64,000 nt of DNA from Cruorifilaria tuberocauda (Eukaryota; Nematoda; Chromadorea; Rhabditida; Onchocercidae), in the NCBI GenBank assembly GCA_013365365.1, contig JABVXU010000244.1, positions 1-64,000 of the forward strand. The letters run 5' to 3'. Positions 50,098 to 62,676 of this stretch are shown piece after piece (the stretch's first letter is position 1; each line of letters opens with the position of its first letter). A program made the translations under genes and the position numbers. The notes below the pieces were generated by a model. It saw nothing but the letters and a program-made list of their open reading frames with translations. It did no database searches and had not been told where the DNA came from.

Positions 50098-53000
50098 GAA
50101 AATAACTTATGGATGATGAATTGGAGTCTCCCTTTCTGCATAAACCACAAATTTATGCTGAAATTTGGTGGAGCGATAATAAATGAGTATATAATTTTGC
50201 TCCAAATTATAAATACTAACGGAGAAATAGACAATGAAATTAACGCTGTAATGAAATTTACAACTATATGAAATTAACATGCATAAACGAATCATTGGAA
50301 TGAAATAATCGGATTGGAGAATGATTATCAATTTTACAAATAGAAAATGTTTACGTTGAAAACTTTTTAAATAGAAAAATAAGCAAGTTGAAAATATAAA
50401 CTAAAATAAAGTGAAGCGAATTGAGAATGAAACTTTCATTTCAATAAATGAGAGAAAGAAGCTGAATTGGGAGGGAAAAAATAGAGCATGCAGTACCAAA
50501 TTCCATTGTTCAGTTTAATTTCGTCAACAACAGCTAAACAGAGAAAGAGCAATGAGAGAAGTACACTATCAGCTGATAGCATCCAAATATCGCTTCTTGC
50601 ATCGCCGCTCACTTTAAATTAAAAAATCAAACATTCCAGATAATAAAACAAAAATGTTAGGGAAGATGCGATTATAGGTGACAAGCAATGGGATATTAAT
50701 ATTTATCAGTGAGAGAAGAAAGTGAGATAGTGAGAAGAGATAAAATACCAATATGACCTTTAACCTTGACTCTTTATGGAAGCATAATGCAGCTGCTGTT
50801 AACTCTTACATTATGATTTATGTGATTAAATAGATACGGCAATGGTCAGTAAACAAAGTGAAAACTAATATTGCGTAATGATAATTTATTGATTGTCATT
50901 AATAATTTATTTTATGTTCTTTGGTAATGCCTTTTCTCCTTTAGAAGTACATACTGACAACTTTCAATAATTTTCTGCGTTTCATTTCAATTGGACAGAA
51001 AGAATTGAATTCAAGGAGGAACTAACATTCTTTCAACAATGCTAATAAATCAATAGGCCACGAAATTATTGGACCATAATCCGATCATATGAAATTAGTA
51101 CAGAGAGACAGTGTTTCGTAGAATGAATTCTAGTGTGCAGACAGACATAGACCGACAAACAGACACAATATATACGAATTTCACTAATTAAATTGAAATT
51201 TAAAGAAGTGCGCTTTTATGGTGAAAACAGTTATTTTGATGAAATGATGTCAATCTCTCTCTTGATATTTATTTCATTTTAATTTTCTTTTAACATTCTC
51301 TGTTAGCCATGCGTGCAACACACTGCACGCTATTGCATGAAATAGTTTTTATTGCATGAATAAAAAAAGAAATTAAATACATAGCAAATACATGATAGAT
51401 ATAGCTGTCGTGTGAGTAGGATAAACGAAAACCTGCTGCAGAAAGCATAGATAGATGATATACAGAATCAAGACAAGATATTACATGGAGAGAAAAGATT
51501 GAAAGCATAGAAGTGCAATACTGCACACACCTCACAGACCCGACGTTGTAAGAGTGATAGGAGTGCGGCGAATTACTTTGCGCACAATTTATGAAAACTG
51601 AAATTAAGTCTAATGGGCACAGAGTGCATCTGTCAATTAGCGATCGTATCGATCGCCGTGTCACATTCTCATTGCTTCTTCATTCAAGGAACGTTCATTC
51701 AGTTACTCTTAGAAATGCCTCATTTTAAGAGCATTGGTGAAAAGACTGACAGGAAAAATGAGCACCTCAATTAATCTTAGCAATATGAAAAATATCTTTT
51801 TAGTGAGAAGAACTGATAGGAAGATTGCACAGCATCTCTTCTGCAGTGTCAAATTTAAATTTCAAATAAAATAAGACTGAAGAGGAATTGGATATTTCAT
51901 TGATAATAGAACATCATGAAATAATTTCATTAGTTAATTAGCAAAGATTAAAAGAGACTTTTAATTAATGCAAATTAATTTTATTGCTAAAAGATAGAAG
52001 CAAGATAGGCAATGGATGAATTAGGAATGATAATTTAGGAAATGTATAAAAAATTGGAATTAGAATTGCAAATTATGAGAGGAAAAAAAATACTGCAAAC
52101 AATCGTCATGTGTTATTTATATGTTTGTGAGAAAATCGAGAAGTTGTTGCTTGATATTTCGTTGAAGCTTTTTGCAATATTCCTCTAGCTTATCATTATC
52201 AATCAAATATTTATCAAGCTTTACTTTTTTTCTCTCTTTGATTTTAATATTTTGTAAATGTAAGTTGAAAATCTTTGAAAATGACAAGTTGAAAGAATCT
52301 TTTATTTCAAAGGTTAACTAGGAAAATGATGATCTTTTATTTGAACTTTGAAATTTCCCATTTTCCTTTTCCTTCAAATTCCAATTTCCTTTGGCAATTT
52401 TTTCTTTCTTATTTTGTTGAAGAGAGCTTTCTCAATTTGCTTATTATTTACATTTCGCTATTGGAATGGTGATAAAAGATAAGAATTATACGAAACTGCA
52501 CGACAGAATTACAACCAGTTTGTTGAAGTGACTTTTTAAGAAAATGAAATGAAAATTCGATCGATATGAAATTCCTACAATGATAGAGTGAAAGATGAAT
52601 GATAAAAATTATTTGGAAAAGGATTATTTAAGAAACTAGTTTTAAAAAATACAAAACATTTCGTAATACTACATGTGATTTGAATATGAAAACTTAACAG
52701 AACTGACAATTGAATTTGTTCTGTACATTTATCCAAGGTATCTAATATTCATAACACCTCTTGTATGGGCAAACATTGCCAGCCAATTAATGATAATGAT
52801 GGAAGTGACATATGAACAGGTAAAACCTGTCCTATAGGAAAATATATGATGGCAGTATTGATCAGTAGTTTTTCATTTGATGATTTACTTTGGGCAAAAA
52901 GCGTTAGAGGAACTTCTCCAAACAAATTATTGAAAGGATGAACGATTATAAGGAAAAATCCTATCTGTTCGGCATAAGTATTTAATTGCTTGAAATATTC

Positions 53001-53768
53001 AGTTCCAGTAATTTCTTTTACTTCTTTAAATTCAAATTCTCGGATTGAGCTTAATTAACGGGATAATAACGGCATGTAAAATTAGAATTCGAAATAATGT
53101 AGCAAATGTGAAAAGTGAAATGATAAATATTCATATGGAATATTCACCAAAATGTTATCAACATCTTCAATTATTATCATCAGCATCAATCATTTGATCC
53201 AAGCAAAAAGCTAAAGTTTTCCTGTTAGCATAATTATTATATCATACGAAATTATATCCTAAATTTTATTGCAAATGATGCTGGAATTCATGCATGTGTT
53301 GCAGTTTGTAGTCCGTTGCGTACGTGTTTGCCATTTGTTATAAATTGCTGATAAGGGAAACTTTAATCTGAAAGGAAAAGATCAAAAAATATTTCGATAA
53401 TAATAATTTCTTCCCTTCTTTACTACTGTATTTTTGATAATTTTTCATACAACAAAAGCGTTAACTGATTACAAAGTAAAATAGTATACGAAATAGAAAA
53501 ATAAATATTCTATATCAGAAAACAATCATTAAATATTGAATAAATAGAGAGCAGAAAAATCTTACATTTCTAATATTTCCAACAATTTATGGTGAATGAC
53601 TAAATGACCATCTTCGATCAGGAAATGATGGATGGGAATATCCACGTAATCGTTGAGAACGTATGTTACGAAATGAATTCATTGAAATTGCTTTACGATA
53701 AGGAAATTTCAACAAAAGAATAAAAATAACGAGTATAACATTAGTGAACAAGCGAAAATGAAAGTATT
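50098..53768. other. intergenic region upstream of the carbonic anhydrase
   Basis: AT-rich, without supported exons. The 124-codon antisense frame at 51290-51664 begins at GTG and has no domain. A slightly GC-richer patch at about 51290-51670 could be promoter sequence. Confidence 0.5.
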
Positions 53769-56700
53769 CTATGACTGATTCCGAACATGTACAACCTCAG
53801 CTCCTTCGTTTTCTTCACATTCAAACATATCGTGTTTCCATACCTCATCAGTTGCGTTTCTTTCGGAACGTTTTTTATGATAAGGTGCATAATTATCGTC
53901 ATTAGTAACGTCATCATTTCTCCGCACCTTAATTCATCCTTATTATTAAACATATACAGCGAACTAGTCAAGTCTGCAGTTATCATAAATTATTTTTTCG
54001 CTTTTGTCAATTGCTAGGATTTTTTTCCTAAAATAATATTTTCATTAGCAAACAAGAGATGATATGCTAGGAAATATCTTATTTCAAGTACGTGTATAGA
54101 TCCTAGTTTATTCAAAAGTTTTGTGAGCATTTCGTGGAATCAAGAGTGGAGAAAGATGATTACATATGGGAAGGGTTTCAAGTTTGTATATTGATTTAAA
54201 CCAAGGTCATAACATGCAAATTTTGCTGAAATAATTGCAGAACAAAAGCGACTGCCGATGAAATTAGCAAGACACGAAACGATGTCTTCAACAAGACGAT
54301 GTCCATTAAAAATGCTTCCCAGGGAGTTGGGATCAAAAAATCTAATGCGAAGAAGAAAGTCTGGCAAAATGGAGAATTTCGTTAAGCGAAAAGCATGATT
54401 CATTACATTTAGTAGCCATACTAATATCTGTCTAGTAGTTATGCGAGAGTCCTCATATCTGAGAGTACAAAATTCTGTATAGGATAAAGTATATACATAT
54501 AGCTAGCACAAGGAAATATGCGACTTTATGAGAGAGATCTATTAAATTATGAGATATAGCAATTATATTTCTACAAGATATGACACGTATAACGTATTCT
54601 AATAAGAAAAAAGTGTAAGATTATTATGTGGTATGATAAACTCATCTTATATGATAGGTTATACCGTATATAGTTAAGTAAAGAAGCAATATGTAGAAAA
54701 AAACGAAACGATTACTGCAAAAAATGTGAACCTCATTAATAAGAACTATACTCAGCAAAATCTACAAAGTTAACAGTTACGACAGATCATTATAATTTTT
54801 TTTAAATACATGACGAGCTTCATTATTTTATGTTATCGATCTGCATAGTCAAACGGATAAAATATCTCCCGAGAGATATATATTCTAGCTGTGAATCCTT
54901 ACAAAAATTGTAATAAAACACTTTACAATAACAGAGTAGGACTCGAGAATAAAAAAAGGAACCTATATCAAGAATTATTTTACATTTAAATGAGATTTTA
55001 TTTGACTAAAAATTAAAAGAGAAGAATTGAAAACTGAGACAAATTTATAAGAAATACCTTTCGAACATTACGCCAACCAACTGGCAACGATTGCCATCCA
55101 CTGTCACCAGAAGTCGAATATCTTGATCGAGATGTGCGTACTGGCTTTGTAGCCCGATCATCATGCTACAAATTAGACATGGATGCAACATAAAGTTTCC
55201 AAAAAACGGACGTGAGAGACACCAGGACTGTTTGGTAATTTATCTCAACTATGTTTAATAATTTCATAAAATGAGATATCTAGTCAACATCAACACAATT
55301 AGCTTATTATTCGATATACGTGCTTTCCGGTCATCACACGATCGTACATCAAAATCAAGAAGTGACTTTCTGAAATTTATCAATCTTATCACTAAATTAT
55401 ACGCATTTAAAATGTTGATATCTTTTATGCAGAAGATAATACCGTAAAGTAGGAACGTCCTGTAGGAACTTTGCATGGGTCGAACAGATTCATCACTGGC
55501 TTATCTTCATCGTTCACTGATTTATTTTGCTCAGTAGCACGCTGGTAAGACTGCCGACCATTACGCCCTGCAAAAATATGAATAATTATCAGAAAGGTTT
55601 TCTGACTGAATTTACTGCTATATATGATGTGGAATACAATTAATATCAAAAACTTCAGCCGACAAAAAAAAATTGTTTTGAAGAACATAAATTATCCAAT
55701 AACACTTGCGTGAAGCACGTTTTTTTATCTTGACTGCTGGAATCGTCTAAATTTACCACCGATTTTATGAATGTATGAGAAGAATTTAGACAGCTGAAAA
55801 AGAAAATTAATTCCTAACAGTTGTCTGAATTTCCTATGAGGGAATTCTTTGAGTTTGCGAAAGAATAAAAAAATCTAACCAGTGTGTGTACGCTGATCGG
55901 CCAAGTCGCCCCCTCCAATGCCCCGTCGTAGCGGATACATCGGAGTGCGACGATAGTCCATTCTGTAAATAATATTTATTTCTAACCAACATTCCGCGCA
56001 CATATATACATATGAAGCCACAATACTTGGCCAAAACGACTCCCTTTCAGCAACGTTAGCAAAAAACAAAAACAAGCAACCATTTGACTTGGCTTTCCCT
56101 CTTAAATACGTGACATCACACATACCGAAATGTCACCAATCGTCCACTTACCCTTGCCTCATTCCAAATCCACTGAAACAAAGAAATGGTGGGGAACAAA
56201 AAACAAATAAACAGACGCAGTAAAAAATGGTTTCTTTTTTTCCACAAATATATATATATTTTGGAAAAAAAAATATATATATATACAAACAAAGTTTACC
56301 TGTTTCTTGAGCCCCAAAATCCACGCCTATCCATCATGCCAGCAAACTGGCGATGCTGCATTCTTTCAGGACGATTCTAAAAATTTTCAAAACAAATAAC
56401 ACTACGCAGAACGCATCATGTGTCTTTTTACATGATAGCTTTTAAATTTCAATTGTTCAAAATACTTTGAAATATTTTGAGACTTAAGTTGGAAGCAGTC
56501 AAATAGAAGACTGTAAAAGAAAGGTTTGAATACGACGCTGCAATTTAATCACTTCATCAAGTAATGATTAGGTCATGATGGTAATAGGATTTTTTTTAAG
56601 AATTATCATGAAAATCTTCTAATGTTAACAAGTTTCGACATACGTTCTAATGTATGTTGTTACTCAATCGTCAATACTAGAATGTTATGAAATCACCACA

Positions 56701-57604
56701 ACAAAAGGCAAAAAAGGTAATATAAAGTGATGTTTTTCTTTTGAAGCTGCTCAATTCTTTTCAGATTTTATTTATTGAAACTATTCCTAATTTTTATAAA
56801 CATCATTACAATATTCTAAAAATAATGACCTTTTTAACGCCACTGCTAAAGAAAAGCAAAAAAAATTTTTAAAAACAAGATGAACATGGAAAACCATCCA
56901 CCTGAACCGCATCTTTTCCTCCTCGGTTTCCTGAAAACAGAATGTTAAGTTTAGAGTTAAATAACAGCACATCATTAAAATTAAAAGATTTTTACTCAAA
57001 AACACAAAACAGTAGAACATCTTGAGCGAAAAGCATAAAATAAGTTACAATTTTAAAATAAACAGCATTCCCTAGATTCTTCAGGTTAATCTCCTGTTAA
57101 TAATCCCCAAAGCACAGAAGTTTACATAGTCCTGTCTTACCACTCACTGCTCTGCCATAACTATCTTCAAATGTCGAAATGCAGTAACTGAATTTAAAAA
57201 TAGTTTTTTTTGAGCTTTAATGCACCACTCATTTTATTAGAGATATACATGTCAAAATAAGTTATGTGGAGAGAAAAAAAGCATTAGGAAGATATTGAAA
57301 ATGCTATGAAAAAGCATGAAGCACTGTGACCTGATTTCGACTGCTGCTCCTTTTGACTTAATGCCAGTATGTCGAGTTCGTTGACCGGCAACGGTTTCGA
57401 TTTTCGCAACGGCGAGCGATGAATCGCTTTCTTAGATGGCACAACTTTCGAAGAAAAGCCGGAAGCAGTCCTCTTCGGAGTACTGCTGCGACCTCTGCTC
57501 TTTTTATAACGCGCTCGCTCCTGCCGATTACCTGAACTATTTTCCAGTGATCGTCCCGACTTCTCTCCCCTAGCCATGCCTGAAGACCGACTCTTCGAGC
57601 CCAT
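53769..57604 (-). CDS. basic protein with Barentsz/CASC3-like motifs, 291 aa
   Basis: Eight exons (57604-57331, 56930-56902, 56376-56300, 56172-56152, 55962-55880, 55567-55443, 55165-55058, 53927-53769) sum to 292 codons with every phase matching. The N-terminus is Arg/Ser/Lys-rich; then comes an Arg/Gly/Met-rich stretch (RRGFWGSRN, RRGIGGGD). VPTGRSYFTHDDR (residues about 195-206) matches the first Btz/SELOR motif (VP..G.FF.HD.R), and WKHDMFE (about 269-275) matches the second (W.HD.F). In CASC3/Barentsz these two segments clamp eIF4AIII in the exon junction complex. Here they are about 60 residues apart, longer than in the human protein as I recall. W.HD.F alone also occurs in other mRNP proteins (ALYREF, THRAP3), so an export or splicing factor is the alternative. 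Exon 4 is a 21-nt microexon. The ATG follows ttaag by one base. The last acceptor (gaattaag) is non-canonical. Confidence 0.68.
56243..56286. repeat. TA-rich imperfect palindrome
   Basis: Two (TA)n runs separated by ttttggaaaaaaaaa, in an intron of the Barentsz-like gene between exons 3 and 4. Confidence 0.85.
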
Positions 57605-60600
57605 ACTTAACCTTTCATAACTCCTGGCTATAGCTCACATTCAACACGATAAGCAATAATGGGCGTAATGCAACACGTTCGTTCCAGTTCACCTATCTTC
57701 CATTTCCTAACTCGGAGAAAGTAGGGTTTTGGATTTTTGAATAGAGAGTCGTATGATTGCTATCTGCTATTAAAATGAATTAGATTACTTGGGAAGGAAT
57801 AACTTACAATTTGAATGATCTAAGGAAAACAAGACATTGGGACAGGTTTACTGGACAATGAGGTTTGATTTGCATTTCTCGGGAATTTGTCTCTTTGGTA
57901 CATTCAATCAATTAGTTTAGGACTTTTAAATGCACTTTTAAAATTCATTACAAAAGTTAGTTAATGAAATAGTGATGCCTATCACTTCACGGTTATTCCG
58001 AATTAACGGAATTTAAAAAATTGATATGTTTTTAGAGATAATCATTCGTTGTTATGTGTTAACTTTAATTTTCTTTGTCATATACTTTACTGTTTAGGGT
58101 TACCTGTCACGGTTTCCGCTCTTACAGTACCTGAGTGAAAATTCGCTTCCTTTAGTGTGCAAATTTCATAGAATACCACTGAGGCTAAGGATTTATATTC
58201 GATGATCCCAAGTTACCACTAACTTCATAAAATGTATCTTCAGGCAATCCTTCCTTCTATCAATTTCATATAATAATGACCTGACAACCTCTTGTGTATC
58301 GTTAGTTTCATCCAGGAAAGATCAACTGACCTTTCTGTAAACGAAAAGGTCGAAAAGGAAATAAATATAATCAGTCTCAAGAGTCAAGTTCATCTTGAAA
58401 GCTCATTCGAGGAATAGCGACAAACGTCGAAGAATGACACATCCATCAGAGTCTTCGACAAAGAAAACAATGATCTATCGTTATTGTAACTTGGCTCAAT
58501 TGTATCATAACGTGATATATGATAAAACTTCTTCAATCAGATTCACGTACAACTGGAAAATGTCAAACCAAGGATTCTCCCAAAGCAAGAAAGTTCATAG
58601 CAAACATTAGAGAGTGTATTCTACTCTTAATTTATGGAATCTTAAATTTTGTTTCAATTGCTGCTAATGAACTCCACATCAAAAAACCAGAAAGCATCCA
58701 GGAATCCTTAAGAAATATTTTCCGGCTAATTACCAGAAGCGATTTTAAGTAATAATTTTTTTTAGGTAAAAAAATGAAGTTTCAATTCCAGTAGTCACAA
58801 TGACATCAATACTATGCTACTTTATTACCTTAGGACTTAAATTTTCTAATTATTGTACTTTTCGAATTATTGTACATTTCGAAATTCTTCGCAAATTTAT
58901 AAAATTTGTTGTAACTATTAATTCTTATTTTCTAAGATTATACCACTCCCTAAGTAACTGATTAAAGTTTGTGAAAAAAGAACAACTTCTGTTGCTTATA
59001 TCAGCTACCTTATCTTCTGATGAATTCATAATGATTAAAAGATTAGCAAAAATAGAGGTGCATTGAGTTCACCCTAAGAGATAAAGTCTTCTTTTAATAC
59101 CGCGATAGAGATTAACTCATCGAGGGAAATAACACAACTGAAATATGCAAACACTAAATTTGAGAAAATCGAATTCATCAATCATTCTGCAGAAATGCAA
59201 TTCCACAATCTCCTAGTTTTGAAAATTTCAGTAGTCATTGACTCAAAGAAGGCTTGCAGTCCTACTAGACGTAAAATTTAAGGTAAAAATAATTCGCTTT
59301 AGAAAATGAGAAGCAACAACTATCTAAATTCCAAATTGAGTGATATCTATCTTGCTTTTAGTCTATCAATTAACTTGATAAATATCAAAAGCGCAAAATA
59401 AGTAAAATCATCCCTGCTTAAATGAGGTAATTTCATTTCAGATATTATCGATCAAATTCGCTTACTATTATTGAGCGTCTAATTAGGTTATTAATGGCTT
59501 AAGTTTTCACCCTTTTATATCATTTTATCCAATTTGCTTGAAGTGCCGAGCAGACAAGCTGTTTGAGAATTGTGAAGTTGGAAAGCATTTATATCGTAGT
59601 ATATCAAAATTATGGCTCACTGTATAATTCTGATTAATTTTAAAACAATGACAAATGTCTTCATTTAATTAGACATAAGTTATTCATTTTTCAGGTAATT
59701 ATATTAACCAATTCTATCAACAGTTTGGTTTTCAAACACTTTTGTAAGGCAAGTAAAATATTTTTTCAGTAAACATGAACATGAAGAACCAATTTCAGGA
59801 TATTTTATAAAATTCCGTTTTCTTTTTATCATAAATATAACTTTTTCGATAATTTATGCAATAAACGCTTCCGCGCATTTTTAGTAGCTTATTTTTTTCT
59901 AAAAAAAATTTACCCTCAAGATTTAAACGAGAAATTTCGATATGAAAAGTTTCAAATTATGCATTTTTCCTCATATTTATTGCACTCACTCCTTTCTTCA
60001 TATTTACAGTTCTTTTCTTTATATATCTTAAAAATTATAGGTATTGAGATAAAGATTATTTTAAAATTATTTTCAGTCATGAATTGAATTATTCATCATC
60101 CTGAAATCCTTTTTTGTTTTAATGAGGTAGAACATGATGATAGCTTTTCAAATAAATATTTAAACAATGTAAAATATGCTGTATGTTTTTTTATCAAAAT
60201 TATCAATGAATCTCATATATTTTCTATTTCATGATTAAGATTTCGTTGCTATTCAAAGTAAAAATTAAGCATTCCCACTTTGTCTTGTGATTATCAATGA
60301 AATTTCATGAATAATAATCCAATGCAATGATATTTATTTAATAGAAAAATTATGCTAAAAGCAGCATCTCATTATTCTCAATTGCAATTTGATGCATATT
60401 GAAATTGTAATCGAAATTATTGATTTGACTGGAAAACAAACTCTCTCTTTTATTTTAATTAAATTTTCCATTTCCTATACCTTTCTTTATGAGCTGTTTT
60501 TAAGTAAATAGTCAGCATTAATTAAAGTTGTCTAGCTATTTTACAATGAAAAATGATGTTATTGAAAAGATATCATAATTAACAATCGAATCTTAGATTA

Positions 60601-62192
60601 AAGCTTCTATTTATTATTAAAAAATTTTAATTTAATCTCAACTTTCTCTTACTATCATAATCATTAATCATTTTTGCTATTTTACTTACAATAATAAACT
60701 CAAAGAAAATATTTTCAGTTTTTTTGGCTCATAAATAAAAATTTTTTGTTTACTTTGCAAATTTAGAAAAAGAAAAAGAAAATGAGATAATGGAGTTAGC
60801 TTTAGTGGAAATTGATCTTTTTCTAATGGCGGAAATTCGATGATGCCAGAAACCTTCCGTTTATTACATTCAGAAAACGGATGGATAGCTGTCAACTGTT
60901 TAAGTAAATAAGCAAGAGGAAAGGCATAAGATGAACAATTTATATTGCAATCAGATGAGAAAAAGCGGAATTAGCATAATCCATCTATCGCTGTGTTATT
61001 GTTTAACGTTTAACGATAAATTCGACTATATTCATGTGACGCAGTTTGTCAGTCAATCAAATTTTCTAATATATTTAATGGAGAATACCAATAATGGAGC
61101 AATTGCTTCAGTTGTATTTCAGTTATTATTGTCTTTTAGGTTCTAAAATAATTTTTATATGAAAATTACTAGTAGATTATGAAACAAGTTGTCTATTCTA
61201 GGAGGACAAAGTTTTACTCTCAGAAATTTAGTTTATATTTAATGTTAATAATTGGTATTCATGATTACGAGAGGGCAATAATTAATTCTGTTATGCAAAA
61301 ATTCACTTGGAATCACGCAACTCTTTCAGCTTCTAAATAAGAATGTACAAAAAATTTCATATTTTACCTGTATAATTTCTTTTTTTTCCAGAATTTATCA
61401 ATTATGGTATGGTAGTTAATAGAATGTACAGTTGCATTTTATGATTTACTAAAACTATTTGGTTTGAAAGTAGCATTTTCATGTTGTATAATTTAGTGTA
61501 GAATGGATAACTTTATAGTTATCGTGAAATTTTCATCTCGTCTTTTTAATATACTTTTAATTTTAAAAGTAGAAAAGCTGAAACAAATGCAGATGTAATT
61601 TCTATTTATATTCTTAAGATTTACAATTCAAAAAGTTTGCAGCTAAATTAGATTGTGCTATCATCATTGTTAAAATTTTCATTCATTCATTCATTCAGTG
61701 ATAATAGAATGTCTATGAAATGCAAAGTTATTTCAATTGCCACTGGGTATGAGTGAAATATGTTTTTAGCACTTTTCTTTCCTTCTGAAAATCATTCTTA
61801 CAAAATCTAAAAGTCAAAGAGTTTTCCGGTGTCCAGTGAAACTCGGCAATTTTAAAAGTATAAGCATTCCGCGTTGACAATAATTTTTTTCATCTATTTC
61901 TTCTTCATTGATTAAAATGACAATTAACTACGATATCACATTGATCCGATAAAGTCTGGCCAGATTTCTGCGCAAATAACTGCTAGCATGAAATGTACAG
62001 CAGTTTAGAATAAAAAAAGCCATTGCAGTAAGTGATAAGTTATTCAACATAATATGCTTGTTTATTTAGTATATCGTTTTTCACTACTCATTTCATGTTA
62101 CATTAATCTTGCGATTGAATTCATTTTACTTTTTATACAATAGGAGAAGCTAATGATGAGTGAGAATTTCAGACTTCGTCTGCTTTTCAGCC
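57605..62192. other. intergenic region between the Barentsz-like gene and the prepropeptide gene
   Basis: AT-rich, with divergent promoters expected at its two ends. Frames at 58395-58752 (+), 60686-60895 (-) and 60931-61146 (+) have no domain or splice partner. A cattcattcattcattca run lies at about 61679-61698. Confidence 0.5.
62183..62192 (+). promoter_or_regulatory. probable trans-splice acceptor of the prepropeptide gene
   Basis: ctgcttttcag ends at 62190, two bases before the ATG at 62193. This is the classic nematode spliced-leader acceptor spacing. Confidence 0.6.
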
Positions 62193-62676
62193 ATGAAAGT
62201 GACATTTGCGTTATTTTTCATACTTGGTAAGACTTTTTTCGTCTAATATTTTCCGGAAAGGTTTATGAAACTTTTTGACGCATTACTTTTTATGACTAAT
62301 TTACTCTATTTCTCACATTTAACTTATCACGGAAGAAGTTAAATAGTTTTGCAAATTTTCCGAAACAGAAACGAAAATTTTTGTTTTCAAATTTCAAGTT
62401 TTTATAGCTTTTGAAATCTATCCAATATCAACCTCACTGGAATCAGATAATGATTATCATAGAAATATTTTGGGGAAGAAAAAAATTTCATTTGTTGCAG
62501 TATTTTTATGGACATCAGTGGTACCACAAATTATTGACAAGTCTAGCCAACTTGAACCTCCCATAATGGAATCAACAGGATGCAGAAGATGGACTAGACT
62601 GGAACCAAGCGTACGTTTCTTTGATAAACGATGGACCAGACTGGAGCCAAGCGTACGTTTCTTTGACAAACGATGA
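62193..62676 (+). CDS. putative neuropeptide-like precursor, two identical WTRLEPSVRFFD copies
   Basis: Exon 1 is 62193-62226 and exon 2 is 62501-62676. They join in phase 1 with good signals (CTTG|GTAAGA; ttgttgcag) to 69 aa. The N-terminus MKVTFALFFILVFLWTSVVP is a typical signal peptide (basic start, long hydrophobic core), and the intron falls inside it, as in many neuropeptide genes. A short spacer with one Cys leads to an Arg-Arg site. Then come two identical 14-residue units, WTRLEPSVRFFD plus Lys-Arg, and a stop. Cleavage at RR and KR would release two copies of the same dodecapeptide. No Gly precedes the sites, so no amidation. The two 42-bp copies differ at three bases, all synonymous third positions. 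I do not recognise the peptide. The upstream SQLEPPIM could be a decayed extra copy. Confidence 0.75.
62590..62673 (+). repeat. 42-bp direct tandem duplication encoding the peptide
   Basis: Units 62590-62631 and 62632-62673. Differences are ACT/ACC, GAA/GAG and GAT/GAC only. Confidence 0.97.

Noticed and set aside
51290..51664. 124-codon minus-strand ORF, Cys/Ser-rich
   Set aside because: Starts at GTG, has no signal peptide or domain, and sits in what is probably upstream sequence of the carbonic anhydrase.
56902..56930. Frame ETEEEKMRFR for Barentsz-like exon 2
   Set aside because: Phase of the flanking exons forces the frame NRGGKDAVQ instead.
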